From Fasciola hepatica (lineage: Eukaryota; Platyhelminthes; Trematoda; Plagiorchiida; Fasciolidae), in the NCBI GenBank assembly GCA_948099385.1, contig CANUEZ040000159.1:5970501-6034500 (forward strand): a DNA stretch of 64,000 nucleotides, written 5' to 3'. The position numbers were made by a program, and so were the translations under genes. The notes beneath the pieces were generated by a model. That model saw only the letters and a list, made by a program, of their open reading frames with translations, did no database searches and was not told where the DNA came from. Position 1 is the first letter of the stretch. Every line of letters starts with the position of its first letter. This document shows, in pieces, positions 21,880-34,149 of the stretch.

Positions 21880-24690
21880 CTTAAGTCGTCGCATGGTCTG
21901 AATTTTCAAATTTCTTCCAAGGATGATGACACACTGTTTCACCTAGACTGTCCTGCGGTAATTGACTATACCGTGCGCATACTTTTCAAAACCGGTTATA
22001 CGTTTTTCTGTCCTTTATCGGTGTTTCGTTGACTTCAGTGTAAATTGATATCGGAAAACGTCTTTTGTGGCATTTTCATTTGGAGTATCGTTCGTTTCGG
22101 GTCTAGTGTTAGCATTTTATTGGCGGTCGACACGATTACTTTTGTGCCAACCCGGTGGTCTTTACTAACATGAATAAACTAGAAGTCCATCCTACCAATC
22201 AGCCATTGAGCTGTAGCAACAAGGAATGTACGGACCCAGTGGGAGATGAAGGAAGCCGTTGCGATCAATGCTTCCTTTGGTGTCTCCAAAGGGGCTGCAA
22301 GCTAGTAGAGGATGACTTCGAGCTGCACACGAGGACACATCCCTCAGTTGACCATGCGCTCACTGCTTCGCGTTCGCAGACGAGTGCTCATGCATATCTT
22401 AAGGGGGGCCAGGAAAAGGAGACAAGACTGCAGATTCTGAACAAGAACTAGAGAGAGCAAACTCGATCGTGAGCTCAGCGGAAAGGGAAAATTGCGTGGC
22501 GAAACAGGAGGCTATTGAAGTAGGAGGCCCAAACCCAAGGGTAAAGAAAACAAGAAGGGTTCATGTTCCAGCAATTTAGAAAAAGCCCCTGAAATAAGTG
22601 AAGTCCCTCAAGGAGCCAGCAAAAGTTGATGATGAAAGGCAACCCATCGAGCCTGACACGGAGGTCACGGCAGGTAAAGACAGAAGATACCGACCCCCTA
22701 ACCTCAAGGAAGTCATAGTTTATGAAGGTGGAATCCGAAAAGAAGAAAGCCGTTGACGTGTGACTGAGGTTCCTAAGATGGTTGGCTTAATCCCCCATTC
22801 ACCAATAACCAAGTGCCATCGAATGGGACTGTGGCCTGGAAAGCAGCACTTTCGGCTACGATCCCCGTCGGCTGTGTTCGGCAGTGTCTACTGGAGGGAT
22901 ACATTGCAATGGAGGCTGGTGCGGCTGGAGACAGCAGGCGGGGAGTAGTGAGAGTTACACCTGACCACCGTTGAACATGAAAATGTTTTCGTCATGTTAG
23001 TAACGAATATACCTGATCTGGGACGGCCGGCACTCCATGTCGAAAAACTGAAGATGTTAACCCTTGGCAAGCCATCACTCAAAGCCCAAGATGTGATTCG
23101 GGTCCTTAAGGTGGCTTAAGATTCTGGCGAATGGCGGTCCAAAGTAAACATAGTTCAAGGCAAGTAACTCAGAGGTCACCGAGTTCCGTTGGCATTAGGG
23201 ATTCCAACCGGAAGAGCGCCCTGTCCAAAGTGAGACGCCCGAAAAGTTTACTCCAGCGCACTCGGTGAAGGCAGGGGTACAAGAGGTGGCGGCCAACGAA
23301 ACAAGCTGGGCCGAGTTGGTCGCAGGACTGACCCGGGCCACTGTCTCGGCAGCTTGAAGGGAAGGTACATGCGCTGTGCTCGTTGACCCCGACACCGGAT
23401 AGACAGGTTGGAAGGAACAACCATGTAATCTGGTGCCCCATTTGGTTTCCAAGAGGCAGCTCTACAGACCCCTACAGAGGCAGAGAAGGGGCATTGTCCG
23501 GAGATTGCTTCCGAGGGTACCTTAGACGTGAATTTATCAATAAATTCGGTAGCGCGGATCGGGGGACGGTCAATCTGATACGTAAGCGCCTGCAATCACC
23601 GAGAAGAGCTGACGACTGGGATCAAGAGCCTGATGTGGCAGCGTTGGCGGAAACTTAGATAAGGCCAGATACTGGCAAAGAGTGGCTACATGGATTCGCT
23701 GCCTACAGAAAGGAAGGAATTGACGGAGGACAAATGAGTGGGGTAGCCCTACTAATACGGACTAGCATGGGCCTCTGGGAGGTCTCGTTTAATTAAGTCT
23801 CTGGTAATGTGCAGACCTAGTCCTGCCTCATCAGGATTGAGACGAAGACAGTCTGCTCTAGACATCAACTTCAAGCCGTTGAAGCAGTTCATCACAGCAG
23901 GCAATATGGCCAGAGGGGAACTCTTTCGAGTTGGATGCAATGTGTCGTGTATAGAGCCGGAAATATTCATTCCTACGTACAAAGCCATAGTTAGGCCGCA
24001 CATGGAGTGCCGCCCACAGGCTTGGATGCTGCACTAGCAGAATGATGTATACTGCCGAGAGAAGGCACAAGAGCTGGCTACTAGACTGATGACTGGGCAA
24101 AGAGGGCTTAGCTACAAAGAACGTCCGCGCGCTCTGGATCTGTTCTCTGCAAAAAGGCTGACCGTTCTTGGGGCTTTGATAGAAATTTCCAAGGTAATGA
24201 AAATACTGCCAGGTATTAATCGAGGAGACATTTCATCTGCTATTCAAGAGAGAAGCACAAGGGCAAACGGCCTTAGGTTGCAAGGAATGCACCCGAGGCT
24301 CCAAATCTAAGCAGAATAATTATGAAATAGAGTGACGCCCTTTCGGAAAAAGTTTCCGGAAGAGGTCAAAAATACCACAACAATAAAGGCACTTAAGGAA
24401 GCAGTAGACCAGTGTTAGGTTGCTGTTCATCTCGAATTTCGTTGGGCAGTTTTATTGTCAAGTATTGTTTACTCGTTGTTTTCCCCTTTCACTGGTAGGG
24501 CTGATAACGCACAAAATTTTGCCTTCCAGGAAAAGAAAATCAAGCTGTGTTGGGAGCCATGGAAGGGTGCCGACAACACAACTATCTGGACACACGATTG
24601 GCTCCAGCCAATAAAGTCCTATGAAAACCGAGCAGAACCGATACTGAAACTGAAAGTTTGTCAACTCAGGACGAACTTTGGTGTCTAGAG
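21880..24690 (+). mobile_element. CR1-like LINE family X, decayed copy X1 with internal deletion
   Basis: Alignable with the better copy X2 (29.17-34.02 kb) along its length. The 5' UTR matches around 21900-22100. A PHD-finger ORF1 start (CSNKECTDPVGDEGSRCDQC-like) lies at about 22190-22350. ORF1 remnants run to about 23550 and the endonuclease start to 23850. It then jumps straight to the C-terminal RT segment (FKPLKQFITAGNMARGELFR, 23865 on). About 1.9 kb present in X2 (31375-33235) is missing here. The 3' UTR (24420-24605) matches X2, followed by a worn tail. Stops in every ORF; inactive. Confidence 0.8.
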
Positions 24691-24694
24691 ATGC

Positions 24695-25150
24695 CAGAGT
24701 AATTCTACCCATATGCAAGGTGGCCCTAAGGCCTCACTTGTAAGCTTTTGTTCATGCGTGGGCACTGTGCCTGGTGAAGGACAAAAGTTGTTAGAAGGCT
24801 TTCAAAGAAAGCTTGCTCGGATGATAAATTGGATGCAAGAGACGTCGTGCCAGAAAAGACTGAAAGCCCTAAACCTATTCGCCCCGCATAGTCCTAGGCT
24901 AAAGGGGATCTGAAAGAGTGCTGTAAGACCGACAGTCCACCACTGACTCACTGTCACAATCTTGTACTCAGCGGACACTGGAGAAAATTGGACAAACCAA
25001 GGGCAACTGAGAGCATAAGGGCATGTTTCTTTTCCCTCCGTGTCATAAACAAAAGGAACAAGTTGCCCCCACACATAGTGGCGGCAACCTCTGCCGTTGC
25101 CTTTAAACACAGCCTGGCCGCCTGCTGGGTGGGGGTATTTCTAGACTGTT
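24695..25150 (+). mobile_element. 3' coding end of another CR1-like LINE
   Basis: Reads across frames as a LINE C-terminus: a VALRPHL stretch, LVKD, LLEGFQRKLARMI, KRLKALNLF, then LDKPRATESIRACFFSLRVI and NKRNKLPPHIVAATSAVAFK. The order matches the segment after the RT palm in the intact copies. Different family from X, judging by the sequence. Confidence 0.6.
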
Positions 25151-25289
25151 ACTAACCATATTAGAAAGCTTTTATTTTTATTCTTGTTATCCGTCCTTTT
25201 CTCCCATCCAAACTAGCTATCTTATAGTGCATTTCATCGCTCTGGTGTTCCCTAACTGCACCCATCTCCATCACAGCCTTCATATCATC
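25151..25289. other. Short unassigned spacer
   Basis: Pyrimidine-rich spacer between LINE fragments; possibly the 5' leader of the next element. Confidence 0.3.
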
Positions 25290-25749
25290 CTTCCCACCAT
25301 CGCTCCACAATAACATCTTAATGCTGTTCGAGGACTTGGGGCACGTCTCACAGGGGGCAGCAGTGAGTCATGGAGCTGAACCCGTATTAGTGTGAGGATA
25401 CTGTTCCCGAGGGCAAGCCTAGATCTTCTCCTTCCCCTCAACTAATACAAACATCAGGTCCCGGACCTGACAGCAGTAAATAAACCGTGTGCGGGGCCGG
25501 AAGTAGTCACAATTGAAGACGTGCTGGAAGATGAAAATACGCAGTACTGTCCGAAGGAGGAGGACAGTGTGACCCTTGTCAGCCTGGATGGTATGGCAAC
25601 TCCTATAGAGATGGATTGGGGGTCGCCGGAAGTTCTGGGTCGTCAGCCGGCGTCATGCATATCAGTGAGGACGACCGATCCAGAAAACTTGTCATCATCT
25701 CAGGCGTTTCCCCTGACAACCAGACGGGAGTTAATATTAAGAAACATCT

Positions 25750-26665
25750 GAGTGAAAGGGCAAACACGGTGGTGTTATATACAAACGCGTGTAGCATTAG
25801 AAACGAATGGATGTAACTCGCCGAAACCGATGGGGAGCACAAAGCGTCAATAGTTTCCGCCACGGAAACGTGACTTTCTAAGGGAGACTATGTGCCCAGA
25901 CTAATAAGTAACGGTTTTGCAGTCAATATGCAGGATAGAGAACACGATCGCCTTGGAGGAGGGGTAGCCATCCTCATTAGGTTAGGTACAAACCACCTTC
26001 AGTCTCAGACCAAGATGTGCACCCGCAATGTTCAGATGTGCTCAGTTACGTTCATCCTTCCAGGCAGGAGGGCTAACGTTGTCTGTGTCTACAGGGCACC
26101 AAGTACAAACCGCGAAGAGGATGTTTGTTTACTGCGGACTTTGACTGAGCTAGTAAAGGACGCACAAAAGACCCTCATAGTGGGCAACTTCAGTCTTCCA
26201 CACATTGACTGGACGGCTGAGGTCTGCGTGACAGGACCGTAGGAGCAAACCTACCTAGAATAGCTGCATGCCAACGCGTTGCACTAGCATATTAGGAAAA
26301 ATACCAGATATAGGGCTGGATGCGTTCCATCCTTGCTGGATCTGGCAATAACAAATCTCCCCAACGATGTATCTGGACTGCATTACTGTGCACCGCTAGG
26401 CAAGAGTAACCACGTGTGTGTCAAAATCACCCTATGCATGCGGCAACCCAAGGTTCCCTCAAGGCTGGCTGGACATTTCGGTAGTATGGACATAGATAGG
26501 CTTCGTCATATGACGATGGAGCTAACCTGGGACACGATAGAGGGGGCTACTGTCGAGGAGCGCTGGCAGGTCATAAAGGGATCCCTGACTGCCCTCAAGG
26601 AAGAGTTCGCACCCATGAAACGAAGGAATGGGGAGGCAGACCCATATGGTGGAAGGCTGCAATAG
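25750..26665 (+). pseudogene. LINE Y endonuclease domain
   Basis: APE-type endonuclease that nicks target DNA to start retrotransposition. Readable blocks: LYTNACSIRNEW, TET, RLGGGVAILIR, VVCVYRAPS, LIVGNFSLPHIDW and PLGKSNHVCVK. The catalytic Asp of GDFN is Asn (GNFS), and SDH is SNH. The latter loses an Asp that is nearly invariant in active enzymes. In-frame stops occur at 25814 and 26240. Confidence 0.8.
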
Positions 26666-26763
26666 CCAAGGCTACCAAACGTAGGAATAGCAGCTGGAAC
26701 CAGTAAAAAGTTTCCGGCAGTCGGCTAGTCCGGAACCGCTATAAAAAGCTCAGAAACGACACT

Positions 26764-27780
26764 GTGAGCCTCCTGAGAACTTCCAAGCGGGAATTTGGGC
26801 TCACACTGGCCCAGTGCGTAATACAACAGCCGAAAAAGCTCTACAGCTATGTGCAGTCGAAAAGTTCAACAAAGAATGCCGTAGGTCCACTATCCACTAG
26901 GGACCACGGTATTGTCACTGATGAACAGGGCAAAACAGATGCCCTGGGGGAATACTTTGTAGTGTACATAGAATGGATAGTGGGGTACGAGTCGATCTGG
27001 CTCTGGTGCATCCTGCTCCGCAGTTAAACGAGCTAAATCTCTCAGAGGAAAGCGTGCGTAATTACCTACACAAAGTAAACAGCCACAAGTCAGCGGGCCC
27101 AGATGGCACCCACCCAGCTATGATCAAGCCGTTGGCGGAAGTCATAGCTCCATTAGTATGCGGGCTGTACGGGTCCACGTTGGACCCGAGTAAGCTGCCA
27201 TAAGACTGGAAAGTCGTGACCATCGTGGCAATAAATGAAAGTGGACCTAAATCGGCTATGCATAACTACGGGCCGGTAAGCCTAACTAGCATCCCATACA
27301 AAGTCCCTAAGAAGATCATCCGTGCCCATATTTGCCAGCACTTACTGGAGCACTCCATGTTAAGTCCGGACCAGCATGGATTCCTGAAAAATAGATCTTG
27401 TCTGACCAATCTCTTGTGCTTCATAGATGAAGTAACTCGACGACTGGACGAAGGTCAGCAAGTTGAGGTATGCTACATCGACTTGAGAAAGGCGTTCGAC
27501 TTCGTTAATTATCGTCTTTTGCTACGCAAGATGGAGACGTTTGGTATAGAAGGGCCAGTATAAAGGTGGCTGGCGGGCTTCCTCTCCTACAGAACGTTTT
27601 ACGTCAAAGTAAGGGACAAGTGCTCCAGTTTGGTGAATGTCACCAGTGGTGTACCTCGGGGATCCGTCCTCGGCCCGGTACTGTTCTTGTTGCATATTAA
27701 CGATCTGGAATCCGCCCTTCAATCTTCTGGCTTTATTTTTGCGGATCACGTGAAGATTGTCGGATCTGAGGGTAGAGGTG
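26764..27780 (+). pseudogene. LINE Y reverse transcriptase
   Basis: Blocks in order: NSHKSAGPDGTHPAMIKPLA, GPVSLTSIPYK, LLEHSMLSPDQHGFLKNRSC, VEVCYIDLRKAFDFVNYRLL, TSGVPRGSVLGPVLFLLHIN and FADH (27738-27749). The catalytic FADD is FADH, so the enzyme is dead. Stops at about 27201 and 27561 and several frame changes. Confidence 0.8.
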
Positions 27781-27859
27781 ACTAGGTTAGGGATATAGGA
27801 ACCGTTCTGGACTGGGCATTCAAGTAGGACTTACCCCTGAAAGCTGGAAAAAGCCATTT

Positions 27860-28543
27860 TTGTCAAGGTCAACAAAAAGTCTAATTGTCACTCATGACCA
27901 AGGGCTGTTCACCACAAAAGCAGTCAGTAGGGTTGAAGACCTTGAGGTCGTCATGAGCAGTGACTTTAAATGGTCGGACCAGTGCAACGCTGCTGCACAA
28001 AAGGCTCGTGGCGGGCTCCTTAGACTGCGATCAGCTTTGTCTTGCCAGCAGCCGGATGCATTTGTGCCTATTTACATGGCTATGGTACGACCTATTTTAG
28101 AAGGTAGCGTGCAGACTTGGCCACCTTTCTACGAAAAGGTCGCCGCTTGCCTGGAGGAAATCCAAAGTCACGCCACTCGAATGATTGAAGGGCAGAAGGG
28201 TAAGACGTACGAGCAGAGACTCTGTGACCTGAATCTCTTCCCACGGGAATGTGGGAGAGGTCGAGGGGATCGTATAGAAGCGTTCAAGGTAATGAAGGGC
28301 CTTTCTGGTCTTAGGCGGGATAGTCTATTCCAAGTGGCTTTAAATTCCAGAACGATGGGACACGAAAAGAAGCTGACGAAAGTTCCAGCTAGGTTGATGA
28401 CTAGATCGCACTTCTTCAGCAGCAGGGTAGTGAATAGTTGGAAATTTCTGTCTGGTGGAATGATAGATCTGCAGACCGTTCAGTCCTTCAAAGATGCCCT
28501 AGATCGCAAGTGGTACGAGATATCTCTTTGTAGTGAGCGTTGA
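27860..28543 (+). pseudogene. LINE Y post-RT C-terminal domain
   Basis: 227 open codons, the longest frame of this element, continuing the RT after a break near 27850. Contains VEDLEVVMSSDFKWSDQC, PIYMAMVRPILEG, FYEKVAACLEEIQSHATRMI, DRIEAFKVMKGLSGLRRD and FFSSRVVNSWKFLS, the usual thumb and C-terminal region of CR1-like ORF2. Ends at TGA 28541-28543. Confidence 0.8.
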
Positions 28544-29654
28544 GTATGTTAGCCAGATGTATGACGGGGAGCACTGTGGTCCTTCTGGAGTATGTTTAAA
28601 TCGACGTTTTCGCTCATTGCATACAGTCTCAGTGAACGCTCACGATGCATAATATCTCACGCAGTTGATGCGTGATGAGATTTTCCGTTTCTCTCCCATT
28701 TTAGCGGGGATTCGACGAAATACACTCCACAATGGTGGGTGCATAACCGGTGTGCTTACCAACGAAGGAATTCTGGATGCTCGATTGGCCATGGCCATTA
28801 ACTGTCCTGTGCAAACTGAACTGAGCTGAGCCTGGAAGTCACAGCACGGCGGGAAATTATCGGGCTTGCAGTGCAAGAAACTGGACGTTAGCTGGCCCGA
28901 GCCACAAGTCCTTTGAGCTGACCTGATCTGAACTGGGCTGAACTGAACCGTACTGAGATGAGCTGAAGTGAACGCCTTGGTGTAGCTCAGATGGCCGTAA
29001 GCCCGGAACAGATAATGACCACAGCCAGTCGGGTGCACTGGTTCTCTCCTTTCCCTTTTCGTTTTTCTTTTTTCTAGTTTTAAATTTGTGGCAATTTCAG
29101 TTATCACTATCCTTATATAGAGATCGTGCGGTGAAGCGTTTGTAATCAAATCACCTCAGTGGTTTTTTAAATTATCACGGAGGCTCCCCGGTGTTCATTC
29201 TCCCGGAGCAGTCTCCATAGTTTCCACAGCACCGCTGTTTCTCAACTCGCTGATTGTTCATCTCCTCATTCACTACTGAGTGAGTTGCCGCGTGGTTTGA
29301 ATTTTCGAATTGCTCTCAGCGTTAAGCATTTTTGCATTGTTTGGTGGAATAACACGTTATTTCGCCAAACTAACGTATCGTAATTAGTATTTCGGTACGC
29401 GTACTTTTTGGAGAGTTCACTCTCTTCAGAAGAGTTCATTCTCTTCAAAAACTGAGTATACCTTTTGGTGTCCTTTTTGGTGTTTTTTGTTGGTGTCAGT
29501 GCAACTGATACCGGCTAACATCTTTTTGTGGCGCTTTTTCTAGTGTACCGTTTTTGTGGAACTTTTTAGTGTGCGGGTTTACTGCACTTGCCTTAGTGTA
29601 CCGTTTGTGTCTGTTCAAAAGTTGTGTTATTGTCCCACGGGTGTTCGAGACGAA

Positions 29655-30044
29655 ATGATTGGGACAAAGGTTGATCCCATTGGTCAGGCAGTAAGCTGTG
29701 GGAACAAGGAATGCACGGACCTGGTGCAAGATGAGGGAATTCAATGCGACCAGTGTTGCATTTGGTTTCATCAAAAGTGCTCCAAGCTGGAAGAGAAAGA
29801 CTTCGAGCTGCACATCAAGTACCCATCGCTCAAATGGATATGTGCCCATTGCTTTGCGTTTGCAAGGGAGTGCTCGCGTATAATTCGAGGCGAGCTGGGG
29901 AAAGGGGACACGAACGTGGAGCTGGAACCAAGACTAGAGAGAGCCGTTTCGATCCATAGCCTAGAGGGAAAGGAAAACCGGGTGCCAGAGCACAAAAATA
30001 AAAAAGGCAACCCAAGCCAAAGGGCAAAGAAGGAAAAGAGGTAG
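29655..30044 (+). pseudogene. LINE X ORF1, PHD-finger part
   Basis: Starts at ATG 29655 (MIGTKVDPIG). Residues about 15-65 form a Cys4-His-Cys3 PHD finger: CGNKEC, CDQC, WFHQKC and WICAHC carry the eight ligands. ORF1 proteins of CR1-like elements bind element RNA, and some carry PHD fingers of unclear role. The frame ends early at 30044. Compared with X1, the downstream reading (QPKPKGKEGKE) continues in another frame, so an indel in the A-rich run near 29990-30006 broke it. Confidence 0.8.
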
Positions 30045-30058
30045 CAGGATTCACCAAC

Positions 30059-31033
30059 GTGGGGAAAAGCCTCCTGACGGAAGTGGAATCACTCAAGGAG
30101 CAGGTCAAACGCCTAGATGCTGAGGTGCAGCGCATGAAGCGTGACACTGAGGTCATGGCAGACAGAAGTAGAAGACTGCTACTTCATAACCTTAGGGAGA
30201 ACATCGTAAAAGACGGTAGAATCAGGAAGGAGGAAAACCGCCGGCATGTGACTGAGGTTCTTAGGATGGCTGGCCTACCTCCCACGACACCAATAGTCAA
30301 GTGCCATCGAATAGGACTATGGCGTGGAGCACAACCAGCGCCGCCACGACCCCTGGTAGTTGTATTCCACAGTGTCTAATGGAGAGATATGCTGCTGTCC
30401 AGGGCGGGAGCAGTTGAGGGCAACACGCAGGGAATGGTTAGGGTTACACCTGACAGCCCAGCATTTGTGAAACCGGCTAATGCCATAGTCTCGCTGAGAA
30501 CGGGCACACCTGATCTTAAGAGGCCGAAGCTACATATAGCGAAACTGGAGATGACTCCTCTTGGGAAGTCAACACCTAAGGCCCAAGGAGTAATCCAGGT
30601 ACCAAAGGTGGCTTCAGGCTCCGGTATACAAAATGCCAAAGATCAGAAAGTTCGAAAGACCAAAAAGAAGGGGACTCACAGGGCATTTAGTCCGGTTGGT
30701 GTTGAGAACGTGCAGCCAGCCAGCCCGACACTAAAGGATACCCCCAAGAAGTCCTCTCTGGTGCACCCAGCGAAGTTGGAGGTATGAGAGGGAAAAGCCG
30801 AGGAAACCAGTTGGGCTAAGGTGGTCGCAAGACCATCCCGGCCCATCGGTACGGCGACTCAAAAGGGGGTAATGTCCTTTGGGCATGTCGAGCCTGACAC
30901 TGGGGCGACGGGTGGAAAAGAAAAAGCCGCGACACTCAGAGTCTCACTCGATATGCAAGATGCTGCACCGCCGACACCTTTAGAGGCAAAAAACGGGGCA
31001 TCACCTCGGAGATTGCGCCCGAGGATACCCTAG
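30059..31033 (+). pseudogene. LINE X ORF1, coiled coil and RNA-binding part
   Basis: Continues ORF1 in the shifted frame. LLTEVESLKEQVKRLDAEVQ is a short coiled coil. RRLLLHNLRENIV... VTEVLRMAGLPPTTPIVKCH RIGLWRG resembles the RRM-like single-strand binding domain of LINE ORF1 proteins. Two in-frame stops (30377-30379, 30785-30787) interrupt it. At the first, copy X1 has a Tyr codon, so the stop is private to X2. The basic tail ends with RRLRPRIP at 31033. Confidence 0.75.
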
Positions 31034-31047
31034 CCCTAGAATTAGCA

Positions 31048-33738
31048 ATGAAGCCAGTAACGAGGACCAGGGAACCGTCAATATGGTACACCAACACCTG
31101 CAGTCTCCCGGGAAAAAGAGGGGAGTTGACGGCTAGGATCGCAGGGTCTGAAGTCGTTGCGTTGACGGAAACTTGGATAAAGCCATATACTGACATGCGC
31201 TTCCAGGGATACGCTGCCTACAGACAGGATAGAACAGATGGAAGGCAGGGGGGCGGAGTGGTACTTCTAATACGGACCGACATAGGCCATTGGGAGGCTC
31301 CGTTCAACTTAGTCTCCGGTAATGTACAGGTCAGATCCTGCTTTATTAGGATCGAGGGGCGTACAGTATGCATTATCTGTATCTACAGGGCACCGCTAGC
31401 CACAGATGAGGAAGATGTCGAGCTCTTCCAAATGCTGGATGCGGTGCTGGCACAGACAAAGGAGTTCATCTTATTAGGGGATCTCAATCTACCCGAAATT
31501 AACTGGGAAAGCGGGATCGCACCAAGGGGATCAACGGGCGACAAATTTCTGCAGTGGGTCCAGTTACATGAACTTACGCAGCATGTGACACAGGCCACTA
31601 GACACAGAGGTGGACAGCACCCGTCTCTCCTTGACTTAATCATAACGCGGCACCATCAGGACGTTAAGGAAATTAAGTGGGAAGAGCCACTTGGAAAAAG
31701 TGATCATGTAGTCCTAAGGGTCACACTAAGACTAAGCAAGGCGCCGAAGGAAATCGTGTTACGTCGGCGCTATGGGAGAATCAACATAGGTGAACTGAAG
31801 AAGGCGGCGGAGGAAATTCAGTAGACACCGAGACACACAAATGCCTCCGTAGAGGAGCGTTGGGAGACCATCAAGATGGGGCTACTCGAACTTACAGATG
31901 AGTTCGCACCCCTGATGGTGGCAAGCAGTAGAAGTCTACCCCCATGGTGGAAGTCAAAGGTCCGCAAGGCCATAGTTATTCGTAGGCAACGATGGGCGGC
32001 GTACAAGCTGTACAGAACTCAGGGGGCATGGAATAGCTATAAGATGGCTAGGAACAGGGCTCAAGAGATCCAAAGAGTGGAGAAATATGCTTTCGAGCGT
32101 CGGTTAGCTGCGTCGGTCCGCACAAACCCGAAGCGATTCTACGCCTACGTGCAATCTCACAAACGTATGAGAGAGAGCGTAGCAACTTTGGAAGGAGCAC
32201 AGGGACGACTAGCTTTAAACGACGAAGACAAGGCTGGCATGCTCTTGGAATTTTTCAAGAGCATATATCGACCAGAAAATAGTTTGGAGGAAAGAATGGA
32301 GGGCCCACAGGCGCCTCCAATACCCGAACTTACTGTAGGAGAAGAAGAAGTGTACGCGGAGTTGCAAACTTTGAATAGAAACAAAGCAGCAGGTCCAGAC
32401 GGGATTCATCCAGCAATCGTTCAGCCTCTGGCCGAGGTCCTGAAGGCTCCGGTGACGAAGCTGTATGAAACGTCACTTAGACAGGGAATTGTGCCGGGAG
32501 ACTGGAGGAGAGCAACAGTAGTAGGCATTTACAAGAGCGGGCCCCGGCAAAAGGCGGAAAATTACCGGCCGGTTAGCTTGACTTCGGTACTGTGTAAGTG
32601 CCTGGAGCGAATAGTCAGGAAGCAGATCTCTAGGCATTTGATTCAACACAACCTCATATCAAATGCTCAGCATGGGTTTGTGGCAGGGCGATCCTGTCTG
32701 ACGAATCTCTTGCTGTTCCTCGATGAGGTAACCAAGCGTCTGGACGAAGGGCAATCGATTGCGGACTGTTACTTGGACTTCAGCAAGGCATTTGATTCCG
32801 TGAACCACAGATTTCTGGACGTCAAACTGCAGTCCATGGGAATTGTTGGAAAGGCAAGACAATGGATAAGTAGTTTCTTAGCAGGGCGAACCTTTAGTGT
32901 TAAGGTGGGGAGCCATGTTTCAAAACCGGAAGGGGTAACAAGTGGGGTGCCACAGGGCTCGGTGCTCGGCCCTCTGCTCTTCCTCATCTTCATCAACGAC
33001 CTAGCACGTGGGCTTACAAACCCCACCTTTATGTTTGCCGATGACGTCAAGATAGCTGGAGTAGATATAGAACTTGACGTGTTAGCAGTACAAAACTGGG
33101 CACGGAAATGGGACCTTCCACTAAACCTCACCAAGTGTCAATGCTTGACCACGAATACAGGGGCTAGTGAGAATAGTGCGGGTTCGTTGCAAGTGGTCTC
33201 GCAGGTCAAAGACTTGGGCGTTATAATGGACAACAGCTTTAAGCCGTCAAAGCAGTGCACCTCAGCAGCCAATACGGCCAGGAGAGAACTCTTTCGAGTT
33301 AGATCCATTATGTCGTGTAGAGATCCGGAGATATTCGTTCCGATATATCAGGCCATAGTTAGGCCGCATATGGAGTACTGCGTGCAGGCCTGGGCACCGT
33401 ACTACCAGAAGGATATCGACTGTCTGGAGAAAGTGCAAGGGCTATCCACTAGAATGGTGGCTGGGCAAAGGGGGTTTAACCACACAGAGCGTCTCCGTGC
33501 CCTAGACCTATTCTCGATGGAAAGACGGCGCATTCGCGGGGATTTGATAGAAACCTTCAAGGTAATGAAAGGACTGTCAGGAATAAGTCGAGAAGACCTT
33601 TTTTCTCGGATCCCCGAGAGAGGCACAAGGGGCATAGCCTTAGATTACAAAGGAAACATTCGAGGCTCCAAATTAGGGCGAAGTACTTCTCAAATAGAGT
33701 GGTACCCTATTGGAATAAGCTCCCGGAAGAGGTCATAA
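31048..33738 (+). pseudogene. LINE X ORF2: endonuclease-reverse transcriptase
   Basis: One frame throughout, split only by TAG at 31822-31824. Endonuclease residues 1-230: LTETWIK, CIYRAP, LLGDLNLPEINW, PLGKSDHVVL, all catalytic positions kept. RT: NKAAGPDGIHPAIVQPLA, ENYRPVSLTS, QHGFVAGRSCLTNLLLFLDE, LDFSKAFDSVNHRF, SGVPQGSVLGPLLFLIFIND, and FADD intact at 33034-33045. The post-RT domain follows. The last 35 residues are out of frame: one G/A is missing near 33628 relative to the truncated copy X3, whose frame carries the expected C-terminus. In its original form it would nick DNA and copy its own RNA. Confidence 0.9.
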
Positions 33739-33997
33739 ATACCACAACAGTGAAGGCTTTTAAGAAAGCAGTAAACCTGTGTTGGATGGCAGTATACCCC
33801 GAGTTATGCTAAGCAGCTTTTAGGGTCAGATGCAATTTACTTATTGTTTCCACCTTACTCTGCCAGGGCTGATACTGCACAAAATTTCTGCCTTTCAGAA
33901 AAAGAAAATCACGCAGTGTTGGGAGCTACGGAAACGCGCCGACAACACAACTATCTGGACACACGATTGGCTCTAGCCACACCAAGTCCTGTGCAAA

Positions 33998-34023
33998 CTG
34001 AACTGAACTGAACTGAACTGAAC
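33998..34023 (+). repeat. (CTGAA)n LINE tail
   Basis: Perfect pentamer repeat at the 3' end of X2. The same tail ends X3 (34686-34710), and degenerate versions end X1 and Y. It is the tail of these elements in place of poly-A. Confidence 0.85.
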
Positions 34024-34149
34024 TACCATTGGTTCCGAAAGAGCCCGCCCGTTGTTGCGCTACACCGGGTGCCTGCCGTTGATCTTCGTGGGTGTGTTAT
34101 TTTGTGATATTTGTGACATGTCCGTGAATATTTAAAAAGGATCTTTTCG

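Larger units (their letters stand above)
25290..28990 (+). mobile_element. CR1-like LINE family Y
   Basis: A nearly full-length but dead copy: a short ORF1 remnant (25290-25750), endonuclease (25750-26665), RT (26764-27780), the post-RT domain (27860-28543), and a 3' UTR whose last part (about 28780-28825, GATTGGCC...CCTGTGCAAACTGAACTG) resembles the X 3' end. The following 165 bp hold degenerate ACTGA units. Related to X but distinct in protein sequence. Confidence 0.8.
29170..34020 (+). mobile_element. CR1-like LINE family X, best copy X2
   Basis: About 4.85 kb: 5' UTR (29170-29650), PHD-finger ORF1 (29655-31033), EN-RT ORF2 (31048-33795), a 3' UTR (to about 33997) and a terminal CTGAA pentamer repeat. 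The 5' UTR start is set by similarity to X1. It matches X1, X3 and a stray 3' UTR at 41.14 kb. Lesions are few: a frameshift in an A-run and two stops in ORF1, one in-frame stop and a one-base loss in ORF2. Clearly the youngest full-length LINE in the window. Confidence 0.9.

Noticed and set aside
24085..24110. CTGATGA as a hammerhead core (also at 2888, 10888 and 59590)
   Set aside because: No stem II plus GAAA at the required distance in any of these places.
28978..29015. GTAGCTCAGATGG resembling a tRNA A box
   Set aside because: No B box, stems or acceptor follow at tRNA spacing.
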